A DNA stretch of 64,000 bases from Kineosporia sp. NBRC 101731 (GTDB lineage Bacteria > Actinomycetota > Actinomycetes > Actinomycetales > Kineosporiaceae): contig NZ_BSTC01000001.1 of the NCBI RefSeq assembly GCF_030269305.1, forward strand, positions 1,315,467 through 1,379,466, in the 5' to 3' direction. The position numbers were made by a program, and so were the translations under genes. The notes under the pieces were generated by a model. The model ran no database searches and was not told where the DNA came from. It saw nothing but the letters and a program-made list of their open reading frames with translations. Below, piece by piece: positions 1 through 8,155 of the stretch; positions within the stretch are counted from its first letter, which is position 1, and each line of letters starts with the position of its first letter.

Positions 1-600
1 ACCGGTCACGGCGGGCACACGTCCCGCCCGCACCTCACCGAAGACGTCATCTTCGCGCTCGCCGCGGTCGTCACCGGTGTTCCCGCTGCCCTCTCGCGCC
101 GGCTCGACCCGAGGTCCGGGGCGAGCATGGTCTGGGGCCGCATCAACGCCGGCGTGGCGATGAACGCGATCCCCAGCGCCGGTGAGGTGGCCGGCACGTT
201 CCGCTGCCTCGACAGTGCGGTCTGGACCGTCGCCAGTTCGGTCATCACCGAGACCATCCACGCGATCGTGCAGCCCTACGGGGTCAAGGCCGAGGTCAAC
301 TACCAGCGCGGGGTGCCCCCCACGGTCAACGACGCCGATGCCGTGGCGATCGCCGAGGCCAGCATCAAGGCCGAGCTGGGGGCCGACGCGCTGCAGCTGA
401 CCCCGCAGAGCCTCGGCGGCGAGGACTTCGCCTGGATCCTGGAGAAGGTGCCCGGCGCGATGGTCCGGCTCGGCACCCGCACGCCGGGCGGCACGACCTT
501 CGACCTCCACCGGCCCGACTTCGACGTGGACGAGCGGGCCGTGTCGGTCGCGTCGACGTTCCTGGCGTCGGTGGCGGTGCGGGATCTGTTCGGAGGGTAG
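1..600 (+). CDS. M20-family amidohydrolase, C-terminal part
   Basis: The last 199 codons of an M20-type metallo-amidohydrolase; the start lies left of the window. The frame is open from base 1 and ends at TAG 598-600. The fragment opens with GHGGHTSRP, a conserved His-bearing segment of M20 amidohydrolases, continues through the small lid/dimerisation domain (INAGVAMNAIPSAGEVAGTF) and ends with the catalytic-domain segment SLGGEDFAWILEKVPGAM, whose Glu-Asp pair is typical of the family. Such enzymes are cytosolic and hydrolyse N-acyl or peptide-like amides; the substrate cannot be read here. Amidohydrolases of this kind sit beside purine-salvage genes in mycobacteria. It is followed by a 292-base gap and then the nucleoside transporter operon on the same strand. 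Confidence 0.85.
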   Translation, partial: TGHGGHTSRPHLTEDVIFALAAVVTGVPAALSRRLDPRSGASMVWGRINAGVAMNAIPSAGEVAGTFRCLDSAVWTVASSVITETIHAIVQPYGVKAEVNYQRGVPPTVNDADAVAIAEASIKAELGADALQLTPQSLGGEDFAWILEKVPGAMVRLGTRTPGGTTFDLHRPDFDVDERAVSVASTFLASVAVRDLFGG

Positions 601-892
601 GTCCGTGAGGGCAATCAATCCAGGGTTGCCCCTCCTGACCAGGTTCAATCTGATATTGGCGAGTTCCGGTCCGGGGGCGGCGAGTCCTCCGGTCGGCGGG
701 GCGAATGACGAACAGATTTCAACGGTCACGGTTCGGACACCGAATGTCTCCGGGTCAGATCGCGCCCTGAATAACAGCTATGGTCGCCCCTGATACCGGC
801 CCGGTCAGGGCCGGGACCGGGGCAGTTGTCCTGGACGTCATGTCCTGGATACCCCTGGTTCGACCAAAGCTGTAACTCAAGAGGAGGCACCT
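601..892 (+). other. Intergenic region upstream of the BMP lipoprotein gene
   Basis: No convincing gene. A 62-codon open frame (605-793) has no ribosome binding site and no recognisable product. A short hairpin lies at 796-814 (CCGGCCC-GGTCA-GGGCCGG). The last bases carry a strong ribosome binding site, GAGGAGG at 881-887, for the next gene. This stretch presumably holds the promoter of the nucleoside-uptake operon; I see no clear -35/-10 pair. Confidence 0.5.
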
Positions 893-1948
893 GTGCTCCG
901 GGTGACCAAGCTGGTTGCGGTGGCTGCCGCCGCTACCTTCGCCCTCGCCGCCTGTGGCGGCGGGAGCTCCGACGGCTCGAGCGACGCCGGTGACACCGGT
1001 TCCGCGAAGTCCGACGTCAAGGTCGGTCTGGCCTACGACGTCGGCGGCCGTGGCGACCAGTCGTTCAACGACTCCGCCGCGACGGGCCTGGACAAGGCCA
1101 AGTCCGAGTTCGGGATCGATGTCAAGGAACTCGAGGCCAGCGCCAACGAGACCGACACGGCCCGTGAAGAGCGCCTGCGCCTGCTCGCGCAGGGCGGCTA
1201 CAACCCGGTGATCGCGGTCGGCTTCGCCTACGCCACGCCGCTGGGCAAGGTCGCGGAGGAGTTCCCGGACGTCCAGTTCGGCATCATCGACGACTCCAGC
1301 CTGGAGAAAGTCAGCAACGTGACCTCGCTGGTCTTCGCCGAGGAGCAGGGCTCGTTCCTGGTCGGCGCGATCGCGGCCGAGGCATCCAAGAGCGGCAACG
1401 TCGGCTTCGTCGGTGGCGTGAACACCCCGCTGATCCAGAAGTTCGAGGCCGGCTTCACGCAGGGCGCCGAGTCTGTGAACAAGGACATCAAGGTTCAGGT
1501 CAAGTACCTGACCCAGCCGCCGGACTTCGCGGGCTTCAACGCTCCCGACAAGGGTGAGACCACCGCGCAGGGCATGATCGACGCCGGCGCGGACGTCATC
1601 TACGCCGCCGCCGGTGGTTCCGGTTCCGGTGTGTTCAAGGCGATCTCCGCCGCAGGCGAGGGCAACTGGGCCATCGGTGTCGACTCCGACCAGTACCTGA
1701 CCGCCGACTCCGCGGTGAAGGACTACATCCTGACCTCGATGCTCAAGCGCGTCGACACGGCCGTCTACGACTTCATCAAGTCGGCCGTCGACGGCAAGGT
1801 GCTCACCGGCGTTCAGGAGTTCGACCTGTCCGACGAGGGCATCGCGTACTCCACCTCGAACGAGGCGGTCAAGGAGTACGAGGCCAAGGCGGACGAGCTC
1901 AAGGAGCAGATCATCAGCGGCGACATCAAGGTGTCCGCCACCCCGTGA
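893..1948 (+). CDS. BMP-family nucleoside-binding lipoprotein (ABC transporter substrate-binding)
   Basis: Extracytoplasmic substrate-binding lipoprotein of the BMP/Med (PnrA-like) family, 351 aa, expected to bind purine or pyrimidine nucleosides and deliver them to the adjacent ABC importer. The GTG start at 893 follows GAGGAGG by about 6 bases. A type II signal peptide occupies residues 1-20, with lipobox LAAC at 18-21 (lipidated Cys21), then a Gly/Ser-rich linker. The mature part begins VKVGLAYDVGGRGDQSFND, the typical first strand and binding loop of BMP proteins; IDAGADVIYAAAGGSGSGVF is the conserved second-lobe segment. It is first in an operon with an ATPase and two permeases, followed by cytidine deaminase and thymidine phosphorylase, which supports nucleoside as ligand. 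A stable hairpin after it (1982-2019) could favour its higher expression. Confidence 0.93.
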   Translation: MLRVTKLVAVAAAATFALAACGGGSSDGSSDAGDTGSAKSDVKVGLAYDVGGRGDQSFNDSAATGLDKAKSEFGIDVKELEASANETDTAREERLRLLAQGGYNPVIAVGFAYATPLGKVAEEFPDVQFGIIDDSSLEKVSNVTSLVFAEEQGSFLVGAIAAEASKSGNVGFVGGVNTPLIQKFEAGFTQGAESVNKDIKVQVKYLTQPPDFAGFNAPDKGETTAQGMIDAGADVIYAAAGGSGSGVFKAISAAGEGNWAIGVDSDQYLTADSAVKDYILTSMLKRVDTAVYDFIKSAVDGKVLTGVQEFDLSDEGIAYSTSNEAVKEYEAKADELKEQIISGDIKVSATP

Positions 1949-1981
1949 CGCTGATCGATCAGATCTGACGCATTACCCTGG

Positions 1982-2019
1982 CCGCCGTCCCGCCCCGATT
2001 CTGCGGGGAGGGGCGGCGG
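1982..2019 (+). promoter_or_regulatory. Intercistronic hairpin, possible partial terminator or mRNA stabiliser
   Basis: Arms CCGCCGTCCCGCCCCG (1982-1997) and CGGGGAGGGGCGGCGG (2004-2019) pair over 16 positions with one G-T wobble and one mismatch around a 6-base loop. No U-tract follows. It lies between the substrate-binding lipoprotein and the ATPase genes, a position where such hairpins often raise the level of the upstream binding-protein mRNA relative to the downstream genes. The role is inferred. Confidence 0.5.
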
Positions 2020-2075
2020 TCCAGTTGTCCCCCCGGAAACGGATGTCCAGCAGTGGGTGAAGAGGTGTTCCGTTG

Positions 2076-3641
2076 ATGCCCGAGTCGGAAGGTGCCGCGC
2101 AGAGCGAGACTGGCGCGGCAGCCACCGTCCCCGCGGTCGAACTGTCGGGGATCACCAAGCGGTTCCCCGGCGTGGTCGCCAACCATGACGTGAACCTGCG
2201 GGTCCGGCCCGGCACGGTGCACGCCGTGGTGGGTGAGAACGGCGCCGGCAAGTCCACGCTGATGAAGACCCTGTACGGCATGCACAAGCCGGACGAGGGC
2301 ACGATCACGCTGAACGGTGAACAGGTCGTTCTGCACAGCCCGGCCGACGCGATCTCGCGCGGCGTGGGCATGGTGCACCAGCACTTCATGCTGGCCGACA
2401 ACCTGACCGTTCTGGAGAACGTCGTGCTCGGGGCCGAGCCCCGGCGCTGGGGTGGCTTCGGCCTGAACCGCGCCGCCGCCCGCACGAAGATCCGTGAGAT
2501 CGGCAAGCAGTACGGCCTCGAGGTCGACCCGGACGAGCTGGTCGAGCGCCTCGGCGTCGGCGACCGGCAGCGGGTCGAGATCATCAAGGTGCTCTACCGC
2601 GGTGCCCGCATCCTGGTGCTCGACGAGCCTACGGCCGTGCTGGTGCCGCAGGAGGTCGACGCACTGTTCGAGGCGCTGGCGGTGCTGAAGGGCCAGGGGC
2701 TCTCGATCATCTTCATCTCGCACAAGCTGGACGAGGTCCGCTCGGTCGCCGACGACATCACCGTCATGCGCCGCGGCACCACCGTCGCCACCGCCGACCC
2801 GAAGACGGTCAGCTCCCGCGAGCTCGCCGAGCTGATGGTCGGCAGCGAACTGCCCTCCCCGCAGACCAGCGACTCGACGGTCACCGACCGTCCCGTCCTC
2901 GAGCTGTCCGGCATCAACCTGGTGGACGGCGCCCGGCACCTGCTGCGCGACGTCACCCTGACCATCCACGCCGGTGAGGTGCTGGGCCTGGCCGGGGTCG
3001 AGGGCAACGGGCAGGCCGAGCTGGTCGAGTCGATCATGGGCATGCGCTCGGTCGACAGCGGCACGATCAAGCTGACCGGCGAGGACATCACCTCCTGGTC
3101 GACCCGCCGCCGCCGGGAGGCCGGCTGCGGCTACATCCCCGAGGACCGGCACCGGCACGGCCTGATCCTCGACGCCCCGCTCTGGGAGAACCGGATCCTC
3201 GGCCACCAGAGCCGCAAGCCCAACGTCCGCGGGCCGCTCGTCGACCGGTCCGGTGCCCGTGCCGACACCGAGCGGATCGTGCGCGAGTACGACGTGCGCA
3301 CCCCGTCCATCGACGTGCTGGCCAGCTCGCTGTCCGGCGGTAACCAGCAGAAGCTGATCGTCGGCCGCGAGATGAGCGGCAAGCCGAAGCTGCTGATCGC
3401 CGCTCACCCCACCCGGGGCGTCGACATCGGCGCGCAGACGGCCATCTGGGACCTCCTGCGCACCGCCCGGGCCGAGGGCCTGGCCGTGCTGCTGATCAGC
3501 GCCGACCTGGACGAGCTGATCGGCCTGTCCGACAGCCTGACCGTGATCCTGCGCGGCGAACTCGTCGCCGAGGTCGATCCCTCCACCGTCACCCCCGAAC
3601 AACTCGGCTCCGCGATGACCGGGGCCGGTGAGGCTGCGTGA
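2076..3641 (+). CDS. Nucleoside ABC transporter ATP-binding protein (two nucleotide-binding domains)
   Basis: Tandem-domain ATPase of the sugar/nucleoside (NupA/YufO, RbsA-like) ABC family, 521 aa, powering import by the two downstream permeases. The first domain (about residues 20-260) has an intact Walker A (GENGAGKST), a signature variant LGVGDRQRVEI and Walker B ILVLDEPTAVL. The second domain (about 270-515) has a degenerate Walker A (GVEGNGQAE, lacking GKS/T), signature LSGGNQQKLIVGRE and Walker B-like LLIAAHPTRGVD; this asymmetry is normal for the family. ATG at 2076 is preferred over the in-frame TTG three bases earlier; AGAGG lies about 11 bases upstream. It overlaps the next gene by four bases (GTGA). 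Confidence 0.95.
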   Translation: MPESEGAAQSETGAAATVPAVELSGITKRFPGVVANHDVNLRVRPGTVHAVVGENGAGKSTLMKTLYGMHKPDEGTITLNGEQVVLHSPADAISRGVGMVHQHFMLADNLTVLENVVLGAEPRRWGGFGLNRAAARTKIREIGKQYGLEVDPDELVERLGVGDRQRVEIIKVLYRGARILVLDEPTAVLVPQEVDALFEALAVLKGQGLSIIFISHKLDEVRSVADDITVMRRGTTVATADPKTVSSRELAELMVGSELPSPQTSDSTVTDRPVLELSGINLVDGARHLLRDVTLTIHAGEVLGLAGVEGNGQAELVESIMGMRSVDSGTIKLTGEDITSWSTRRRREAGCGYIPEDRHRHGLILDAPLWENRILGHQSRKPNVRGPLVDRSGARADTERIVREYDVRTPSIDVLASSLSGGNQQKLIVGREMSGKPKLLIAAHPTRGVDIGAQTAIWDLLRTARAEGLAVLLISADLDELIGLSDSLTVILRGELVAEVDPSTVTPEQLGSAMTGAGEAA

Positions 3642-4783
3642 AGAGCATGAATGCGGACACCGTCCGCCGCGTCGGCCTGTCCCTGGCCGCACCGGCGCTG
3701 GCGATCATCCTGTCCCTGGCGATCACCTCGGCCGTCCTGGCCGCCGCCGGGAACGACCCGTTCGAGACGTTCAAGCAGATGATCGAGTACGCCAAGGAAC
3801 CGCGTACCACGGCGATGATCATCAATGGCTCGGTCACCTACTACTTCGCCGCGCTGGCCGTCGCCTTCGGGTTCCGGATGAACCTGTTCAACATCGGTGT
3901 CGACGGCCAGTACCGGCTGGCGGCCATGCTCGCCGCCGCGGTCGGTGGCGCGGTCAGCCTGCCCCCGATCCTGCACGTCGGCCTGATCCTTCTGGTGGCC
4001 GTTCTGGTCGGTGGGCTCTGGGCCGCCGTCGCGGGTCTGCTGAAGGTGTACCGCGGGGTCAGCGAGGTGATCTCGACGATCATGCTGAACTCGATCACCA
4101 CTGCGCTGATCGCCTTCCTGCTCACCACCGACAAGCTCGCAGTGCAGGCCGAGGGCTCGAACAACATCGGCACCAAGGCGATCCCGGCCAGCGGCCAGGT
4201 ACCGGGTATCGGCCTGGTGCCGGACTCCCCGCTGAAGGTCTACGGCCTGATCGTCCTCGCCGTGATCGTCGGTTTCCTCTACTGGTTCGTGATCGAGCAC
4301 AGCCGCTTCGGGTTCGACCTGCGCGCGGCCGGCCGTAACGAGGAGGCCGCTGTCGCCAGCGGCGTCAACGTGAAGCGGATGATCCTGATCAGCATGGCCG
4401 TCTCCGGCGGTATCGCCGGTCTGGTCGGCATGCCGCAGCTGCTCGGCTCGAGCTACACCTACTCGCTCGACTTCCCGGCCGGCATCGGCTTCACCGGCAT
4501 CGCGATCGCGCTGCTCGGCCGCAACACCGCCCTCGGTGTGGCGATCGGGGCCCTGCTGTTCGGGTTCCTCGACAACTCCTCGCAGATCCTCGACCTGGAG
4601 GGCGTGCCGAAGGAGATCGTCATGATCACCCAGGGCGTGATCGTGCTGTCCGTCGTCATCGCCTACGAACTGGTCCGCCGCTACCGGATCGTCGCCCAGC
4701 AGCGTGAGGTCGGCCGCCGTCTGAGCGAACCGCCCGCGCCCGCCGCCGGTAACGACAAGACGCCGCAGGGAGCGCAGGCATGA
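3638..4783 (+). CDS. Nucleoside ABC transporter permease (first)
   Basis: Inner-membrane permease of the BPD_transp_2 (NupB/YufP-like) family, 381 aa, one half of the transmembrane channel. An N-terminal hydrophobic helix (about residues 10-32) is followed by a polar segment and then eight or so further hydrophobic segments; the motif RAAGRNEEAAVASGVNVKRM (about residues 229-248) is the conserved cytosolic coupling loop that contacts the ATPase. GTG start at 3638 overlaps the ATPase stop by four bases, and its own TGA overlaps the next ATG (ATGA), so the three transport genes are translationally coupled. The C-terminus is a short Pro/Ala-rich cytosolic tail. Confidence 0.94.
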   Translation: MKSMNADTVRRVGLSLAAPALAIILSLAITSAVLAAAGNDPFETFKQMIEYAKEPRTTAMIINGSVTYYFAALAVAFGFRMNLFNIGVDGQYRLAAMLAAAVGGAVSLPPILHVGLILLVAVLVGGLWAAVAGLLKVYRGVSEVISTIMLNSITTALIAFLLTTDKLAVQAEGSNNIGTKAIPASGQVPGIGLVPDSPLKVYGLIVLAVIVGFLYWFVIEHSRFGFDLRAAGRNEEAAVASGVNVKRMILISMAVSGGIAGLVGMPQLLGSSYTYSLDFPAGIGFTGIAIALLGRNTALGVAIGALLFGFLDNSSQILDLEGVPKEIVMITQGVIVLSVVIAYELVRRYRIVAQQREVGRRLSEPPAPAAGNDKTPQGAQA

Positions 4784-6042
4784 GCACCACGCTGGAAACG
4801 ACCACCCCGCCCGCCGCTCCGGCCCCGGAGAAGGCCACCCGTCTGAGCCAGCCGCTGCGCCTGGCCCTCTACGCCCTGGTCGCGCTGGCCGTACTGAGCC
4901 TGATCCGGGTGCTCACCGACGCCAACGACCTGACCTCGGCCGGCACCGTGAGTGCCGCCCTCACCCTGGCCGTGCCGATCGGCCTGGCCGGTCTCGGTGG
5001 CCTGTGGTCCGAGCGGGCCGGTGTGGTCAACATCGGTCTCGAGGGCATGATGATCCTCGGCACCTTCGGCGCCGGCTGGATCGGCTGGCAGCACGGTCCC
5101 TGGGCGGGTCTGCTGACGGCCGTGATCTTCGGCCTGGTCGGTGGTCTGGTGCACGCCGTCGCCACCGTCACCTTCGGCGTCGACCACGTGGTGTCCGGTG
5201 TCGCGATCAACATCCTCGGCCTGGGCGTCACCCAGTACCTGGCCGGTGAACTGCTGGCCGACAGCCCCGGCGGTGGCGAGACCCAGTCCCCGCCGATCTC
5301 CGCGCTGCCGCGTCCCTCGGTCCCCGGGCTGGACGGGCTGCTCGAGCCGCTGGAGAAGCACCACTGGTTCCTGATCTCCGACATCGCCGGCATCCTGCGG
5401 GGCCTGCTGACGAACGTCTCGATCCTGACCGTGGTCGCCGTGCTGCTGGTGATCGCCAGCTACGTGATCCTCTGGCAGACCCCGTTCGGCCTGCGGCTGC
5501 GCTCGGTCGGCGAGGACCCGCACGCCGCGGAGTCCCTCGGCGTCAAGGTGCGGCTGTACAAGTACATCGCGGTCGCGGTGTCGGGCGGTCTGGCCGGTCT
5601 GGCCGGTGGCTTCCTGGCCATCGTCGCCTCCGGCATCTACCGCGAGGGTCAGACCGGTGGCCGTGGTTACATCGGTCTCGCCGCGATGATCTTCGGCAAC
5701 TGGCGCCCGGGCGGCCTGATGATGGGTGCGGGCCTCTTCGGCTACACCGACGCCATGCAGCTGCGGAACGCGGTGGCGGTGCACGCCCTGCTGCTCGTGG
5801 TCTTCGCCCTGCTGCTGGTCGTCACGGCGCTCAACCTGTACCGCCGCAAGTGGATCACCGCCGCGGTCGGCCTGGTCTTCGCCGTGCTCTCGCTGGTCTG
5901 GTACCTGAACAGCGACGAGCTGCCCGGCCCGATCACCACGATGACGCCGTACGTCACCACACTGCTGGTGCTCGCCCTCTCGGCCCAGCGGCTGCGCATG
6001 CCGAAGGCCGACGGGCTGGTCTACCGGCCGGAGGGGAAGTAG
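4780..6042 (+). CDS. Nucleoside ABC transporter permease (second)
   Basis: Second BPD_transp_2-family permease (NupC/YufQ-like), 420 aa, partner of the preceding permease. The N-terminal 25 residues are Thr/Pro-rich and cytosolic, followed by about ten hydrophobic segments; LRSVGEDPHAAESLGVKVR (around residues 239-257) is the coupling loop. The conserved core segment SERAGVVNIGLEGMMILG (around residues 77-94) is highly characteristic of nucleoside/guanosine permeases. Compared with many homologues it has a C-terminal extension with two extra hydrophobic helices (about 345-400). The start overlaps the upstream stop (ATGA at 4780) and cytidine deaminase follows after 2 bases, so transport and catabolism are one transcription unit. 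Confidence 0.94.
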   Translation: MSTTLETTTPPAAPAPEKATRLSQPLRLALYALVALAVLSLIRVLTDANDLTSAGTVSAALTLAVPIGLAGLGGLWSERAGVVNIGLEGMMILGTFGAGWIGWQHGPWAGLLTAVIFGLVGGLVHAVATVTFGVDHVVSGVAINILGLGVTQYLAGELLADSPGGGETQSPPISALPRPSVPGLDGLLEPLEKHHWFLISDIAGILRGLLTNVSILTVVAVLLVIASYVILWQTPFGLRLRSVGEDPHAAESLGVKVRLYKYIAVAVSGGLAGLAGGFLAIVASGIYREGQTGGRGYIGLAAMIFGNWRPGGLMMGAGLFGYTDAMQLRNAVAVHALLLVVFALLLVVTALNLYRRKWITAAVGLVFAVLSLVWYLNSDELPGPITTMTPYVTTLLVLALSAQRLRMPKADGLVYRPEGK

Positions 6043-6044
6043 GT

Positions 6045-6530
6045 ATGACGGAACAGCAGGATGCGGCGGCAGCCGATCCCGACTTCTACCCGGGCCGGGT
6101 GGCCGGTGACGCCGGGCCGGACCAGATCGACTGGACCGCCCTGCGCGCCGCTGCCCGCCTGATCAAGGAGAAGGCCTACGCGCCGTACTCCGGGTTCCCG
6201 GTGGGTGCGGCGGCCCTGGTCGACGACGGCCGGATCGTGACCGGCTGCAACGTCGAGAACGCCTCGTACGGCGTGGGTCTGTGCGCCGAGTGCGGGCTGG
6301 TGTCGTCGCTCAACGCTTCGGGCGGAGGCCGTCTCGTGGCCTTCACCTGCGTCGGCCCCGACGGCGAGTCGCTCATGCCCTGCGGGCGCTGCCGTCAGCT
6401 GCTCTACGAATTCGGCGGCCCCGAGCTGCTGGTCGAGACCAGCCACGGCATCGTCCCGATGACGCAGGTGCTGCCGGACGCGTTCGGCCCGAGTGATCTG
6501 TCCCGGGCGACGGGCCCGACGCACACCTGA
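6045..6530 (+). CDS. cdd: Cytidine deaminase
   Basis: Zinc-dependent cytosolic enzyme converting (deoxy)cytidine to (deoxy)uridine, 161 aa. Motif GCNVENASYG gives the substrate-binding residues; the following CAEC contains the zinc-binding Cys and the catalytic Glu; MPCGRCRQLLYEF supplies the other two zinc Cys ligands. The first 30 residues (to about DQIDWTALR) are an extension relative to the ~130-aa minimal enzyme. ATG at 6045, two bases after the permease stop, was chosen because the frame opens further upstream only inside the permease gene. It sits in an operon with nucleoside import genes and directly before thymidine phosphorylase, which can take the resulting deoxyuridine. A 42-bp perfect palindrome follows. 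Confidence 0.95.
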   Translation: MTEQQDAAAADPDFYPGRVAGDAGPDQIDWTALRAAARLIKEKAYAPYSGFPVGAAALVDDGRIVTGCNVENASYGVGLCAECGLVSSLNASGGGRLVAFTCVGPDGESLMPCGRCRQLLYEFGGPELLVETSHGIVPMTQVLPDAFGPSDLSRATGPTHT

Positions 6531-6538
6531 TTTCTTTC

Positions 6539-6580
6539 GTGATCATGCAAAACCTCCCCGGGGAGGTTTTGCATGATCAC
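6539..6580. repeat. Dispersed palindrome, short form (copy 1)
   Basis: A perfect 42-bp palindrome: 21-bp arms beginning GTGATCATGCAAAACC, meeting at CCCC/GGGG with no loop. It starts 8 bases after the cdd stop and is followed by GGTTGTTTTGG. The same arms recur at 7983-8063 and 59860-59940 around a 39-bp centre, and in diverged form at 37017-37057. As RNA it would form a very stable stem that could act as a terminator or attenuator before deoA, but the recurrence shows it is a repeat family. Confidence 0.9.
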
Positions 6581-6669
6581 GGTTGTTTTGGGGGGACTAC
6601 GCGACGGGCAGAAGAGCCGAACGGGACTCACCCCGCCGTCCCGTGCGTCCCTTCGTTAACCTCGCGACC

Positions 6670-7962
6670 ATGACCGAACCTTTCGCCGCCGTCGACGTGA
6701 TCGCCGCCAAACGTGACCGCAACCGACTGAGCGACGCGCAGATCGACTGGGTGGTCGGCGCCTACACCCGCGGGGTGGTGGCCGACGAGCAGATGTCCGC
6801 GCTGCTGATGGCCATCCTGCTGAACGGCATGCTGCCGGAGGAGATCTCCCGGTGGACCGCCGCGATGATCGCCTCGGGGGAGCGCCTCGACTTCAGTGGC
6901 CTGTCCCGTCCGACCACCGACAAGCACTCCACCGGTGGGGTGGGCGACAAGATCACGCTGCCCCTGACCCCGTTGGTCGCGGCGCTCGGTGCCGCGGTGC
7001 CGCAGCTGTCGGGGCGCGGGCTCGGTCACACCGGGGGCACGCTGGACAAGCTGGAGTCGATCCCGGGCTGGCGGGCCCGTCTGAGCAATGCCGAGATGGC
7101 CCGGCAGCTCGACGAGGTGGGCGGGGTCATCTGTGCCGCGGGCGAGGGCCTGGCTCCGGCCGACCGCAAGATGTACGCCCTGCGCGACGTCACCGGAACC
7201 GTCGAGGCGGTGCCGCTGATCGCCTCGTCGATCATGAGCAAGAAGATCGCCGAGGGCACCGGGGCCCTGGTGCTCGACGTGAAGGTGGGCAGCGGCGCAT
7301 TCATGAAGAGCGAGGAGCAGGCCCGTCTTCTGGCCGGGACGATGGTGCGGCTGGGGGCGGACGCGGGGGTGAACACCGTGGCGCTGCTGACCGACATGTC
7401 CACACCGCTGGGCCTGACCGCGGGCAACGCCCTGGAGGTGCGCGAGTCGCTGGAGGTGCTGGCCGGCGGCGGGCCGCCCGACGTGGTCGAGCTGACCCTC
7501 GCGCTGGCCCAGGAGATGCTCGAGACCGCAGGCCTTTCCGGCGATCCGGAGAAGGCCCTGAAAGACGGCCGGGCGATGGACTCGTGGCGCCGGATGATCG
7601 CGGCGCAGGGCGGTGACGTGGATGCCCCGCTGCCGGTCGCGCAGCACACGCACCAGGTGCTCGCCCCCGCCGACGGCGTGCTGGTGGGCCTGGACGCGAT
7701 GGCCGTCGGTGTCAGCGCGTGGCGGCTGGGCGCGGGCCGTTCGCGCAAGGAAGACCCGGTGCAGGCCGGCGCCGGTGTCGAGATGCACGTCAAGCCCGGT
7801 GGCGAGGTGCGCGCCGGTGAGCCCCTTTTCACCCTGCACACCGACACCCCCGAGCGGTTCGACCAGGCGGTCGAGGCGCTGGAGGGCGGTTACCAGATCG
7901 CCCCGTACGGCGACCGCCCGGCGCACCGACCGCTGATCATCGACCGCATCACGGCCGACTAG
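6670..7962 (+). CDS. deoA: Thymidine phosphorylase
   Basis: Pyrimidine-nucleoside phosphorylase, 430 aa, splitting thymidine/deoxyuridine with phosphate to the base and 2-deoxyribose-1-phosphate in the cytosol. Diagnostic segments are DKHSTGGVGDKITLPLTPLV (about residues 82-101, phosphate and substrate binding) and SGRGLGHTGGTLDKLESIPG (around 114-133); the C-terminal alpha/beta domain includes SRKEDPVQAGAGVEMHVKPG. ATG at 6670 (MTEPFAAV) fits the family length; there is no clear ribosome binding site and the frame continues upstream, so the start is the least certain part. It is co-directional with the transporter genes and cdd, but separated from cdd by 139 bases containing the palindrome, so expression may be attenuated there or start from its own promoter. 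Confidence 0.95.
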   Translation: MTEPFAAVDVIAAKRDRNRLSDAQIDWVVGAYTRGVVADEQMSALLMAILLNGMLPEEISRWTAAMIASGERLDFSGLSRPTTDKHSTGGVGDKITLPLTPLVAALGAAVPQLSGRGLGHTGGTLDKLESIPGWRARLSNAEMARQLDEVGGVICAAGEGLAPADRKMYALRDVTGTVEAVPLIASSIMSKKIAEGTGALVLDVKVGSGAFMKSEEQARLLAGTMVRLGADAGVNTVALLTDMSTPLGLTAGNALEVRESLEVLAGGGPPDVVELTLALAQEMLETAGLSGDPEKALKDGRAMDSWRRMIAAQGGDVDAPLPVAQHTHQVLAPADGVLVGLDAMAVGVSAWRLGAGRSRKEDPVQAGAGVEMHVKPGGEVRAGEPLFTLHTDTPERFDQAVEALEGGYQIAPYGDRPAHRPLIIDRITAD

Positions 7963-7982
7963 AGCTCGCCAAAAAATCCTCC

Positions 7983-8063
7983 GTGATCATGCAAAACCTC
8001 CCCGGCGTTCTAGAACTGTGATGACGAGAGTTCTAGAACTCTGGGGAGGTTTTGCATGATCAC
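7983..8063. repeat. Dispersed palindrome, long form (copy 2)
   Basis: An 81-bp element. Outer arms of 21 bp (7983-8003 and 8043-8063) begin GTGATCATGCAAAACC and are identical to those of copy 1. The 39-bp centre holds two copies of a TTCTAGAAC palindrome (TTCTAGAACT within 8004-8042) around GTGATGACGAG. It lies between the convergent deoA and GH65 genes. The centre of copy 4 (59860-59940) has the same outer flanks in the opposite order, so the element exists in two orientations. Confidence 0.9.
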
Positions 8064-8091
8064 GAACAGGTTTTGGGGGCAACCTAACTGG

Positions 8092-8129
8092 GGACGCCCA
8101 CCCGCCCCGATCGGGGCGGGTGGGCGTCC
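8092..8129. terminator. Bidirectional hairpin between deoA and the GH65 gene
   Basis: A perfect 38-bp palindrome with 19-bp arms starting GGACGCCCACCCGCCCC, centred on GATC. It lies between the convergent stops of deoA (7962) and the GH65 gene (8156). On the plus strand it is followed by GCAGTTGTTGCCTTTGTTG rather than a clean U-tract, as is common for high-GC actinobacterial terminators. Confidence 0.7.
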
Positions 8130-8155
8130 GCAGTTGTTGCCTTTGTTGCCTGGGA

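Noticed and set aside
605-793. A 62-codon frame before the BMP lipoprotein gene
   Set aside because: No ribosome binding site, no family resemblance, and it lies where a promoter and leader are expected.
1959-3692. A 577-codon minus-strand frame over the ABC ATPase gene
   Set aside because: Antisense shadow of a gene with clear Walker and signature motifs; composition (Asp/Gln/Arg/Val) is typical of shadow frames.
6539-6580. Simple intrinsic terminator after cdd
   Set aside because: A stem this long without a loop and with identical copies elsewhere, including in a divergent promoter region, is better described as a repeat family, although it may also terminate transcription.
8004-8042. LexA/SOS operator in the TTCTAGAAC palindromes
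   Set aside because: The actinobacterial SOS box is GAAC-N4-GTTC; here the half sites are in the opposite order (GTTC-AGAAC type) and lie within a repeat, not at a repair gene promoter.
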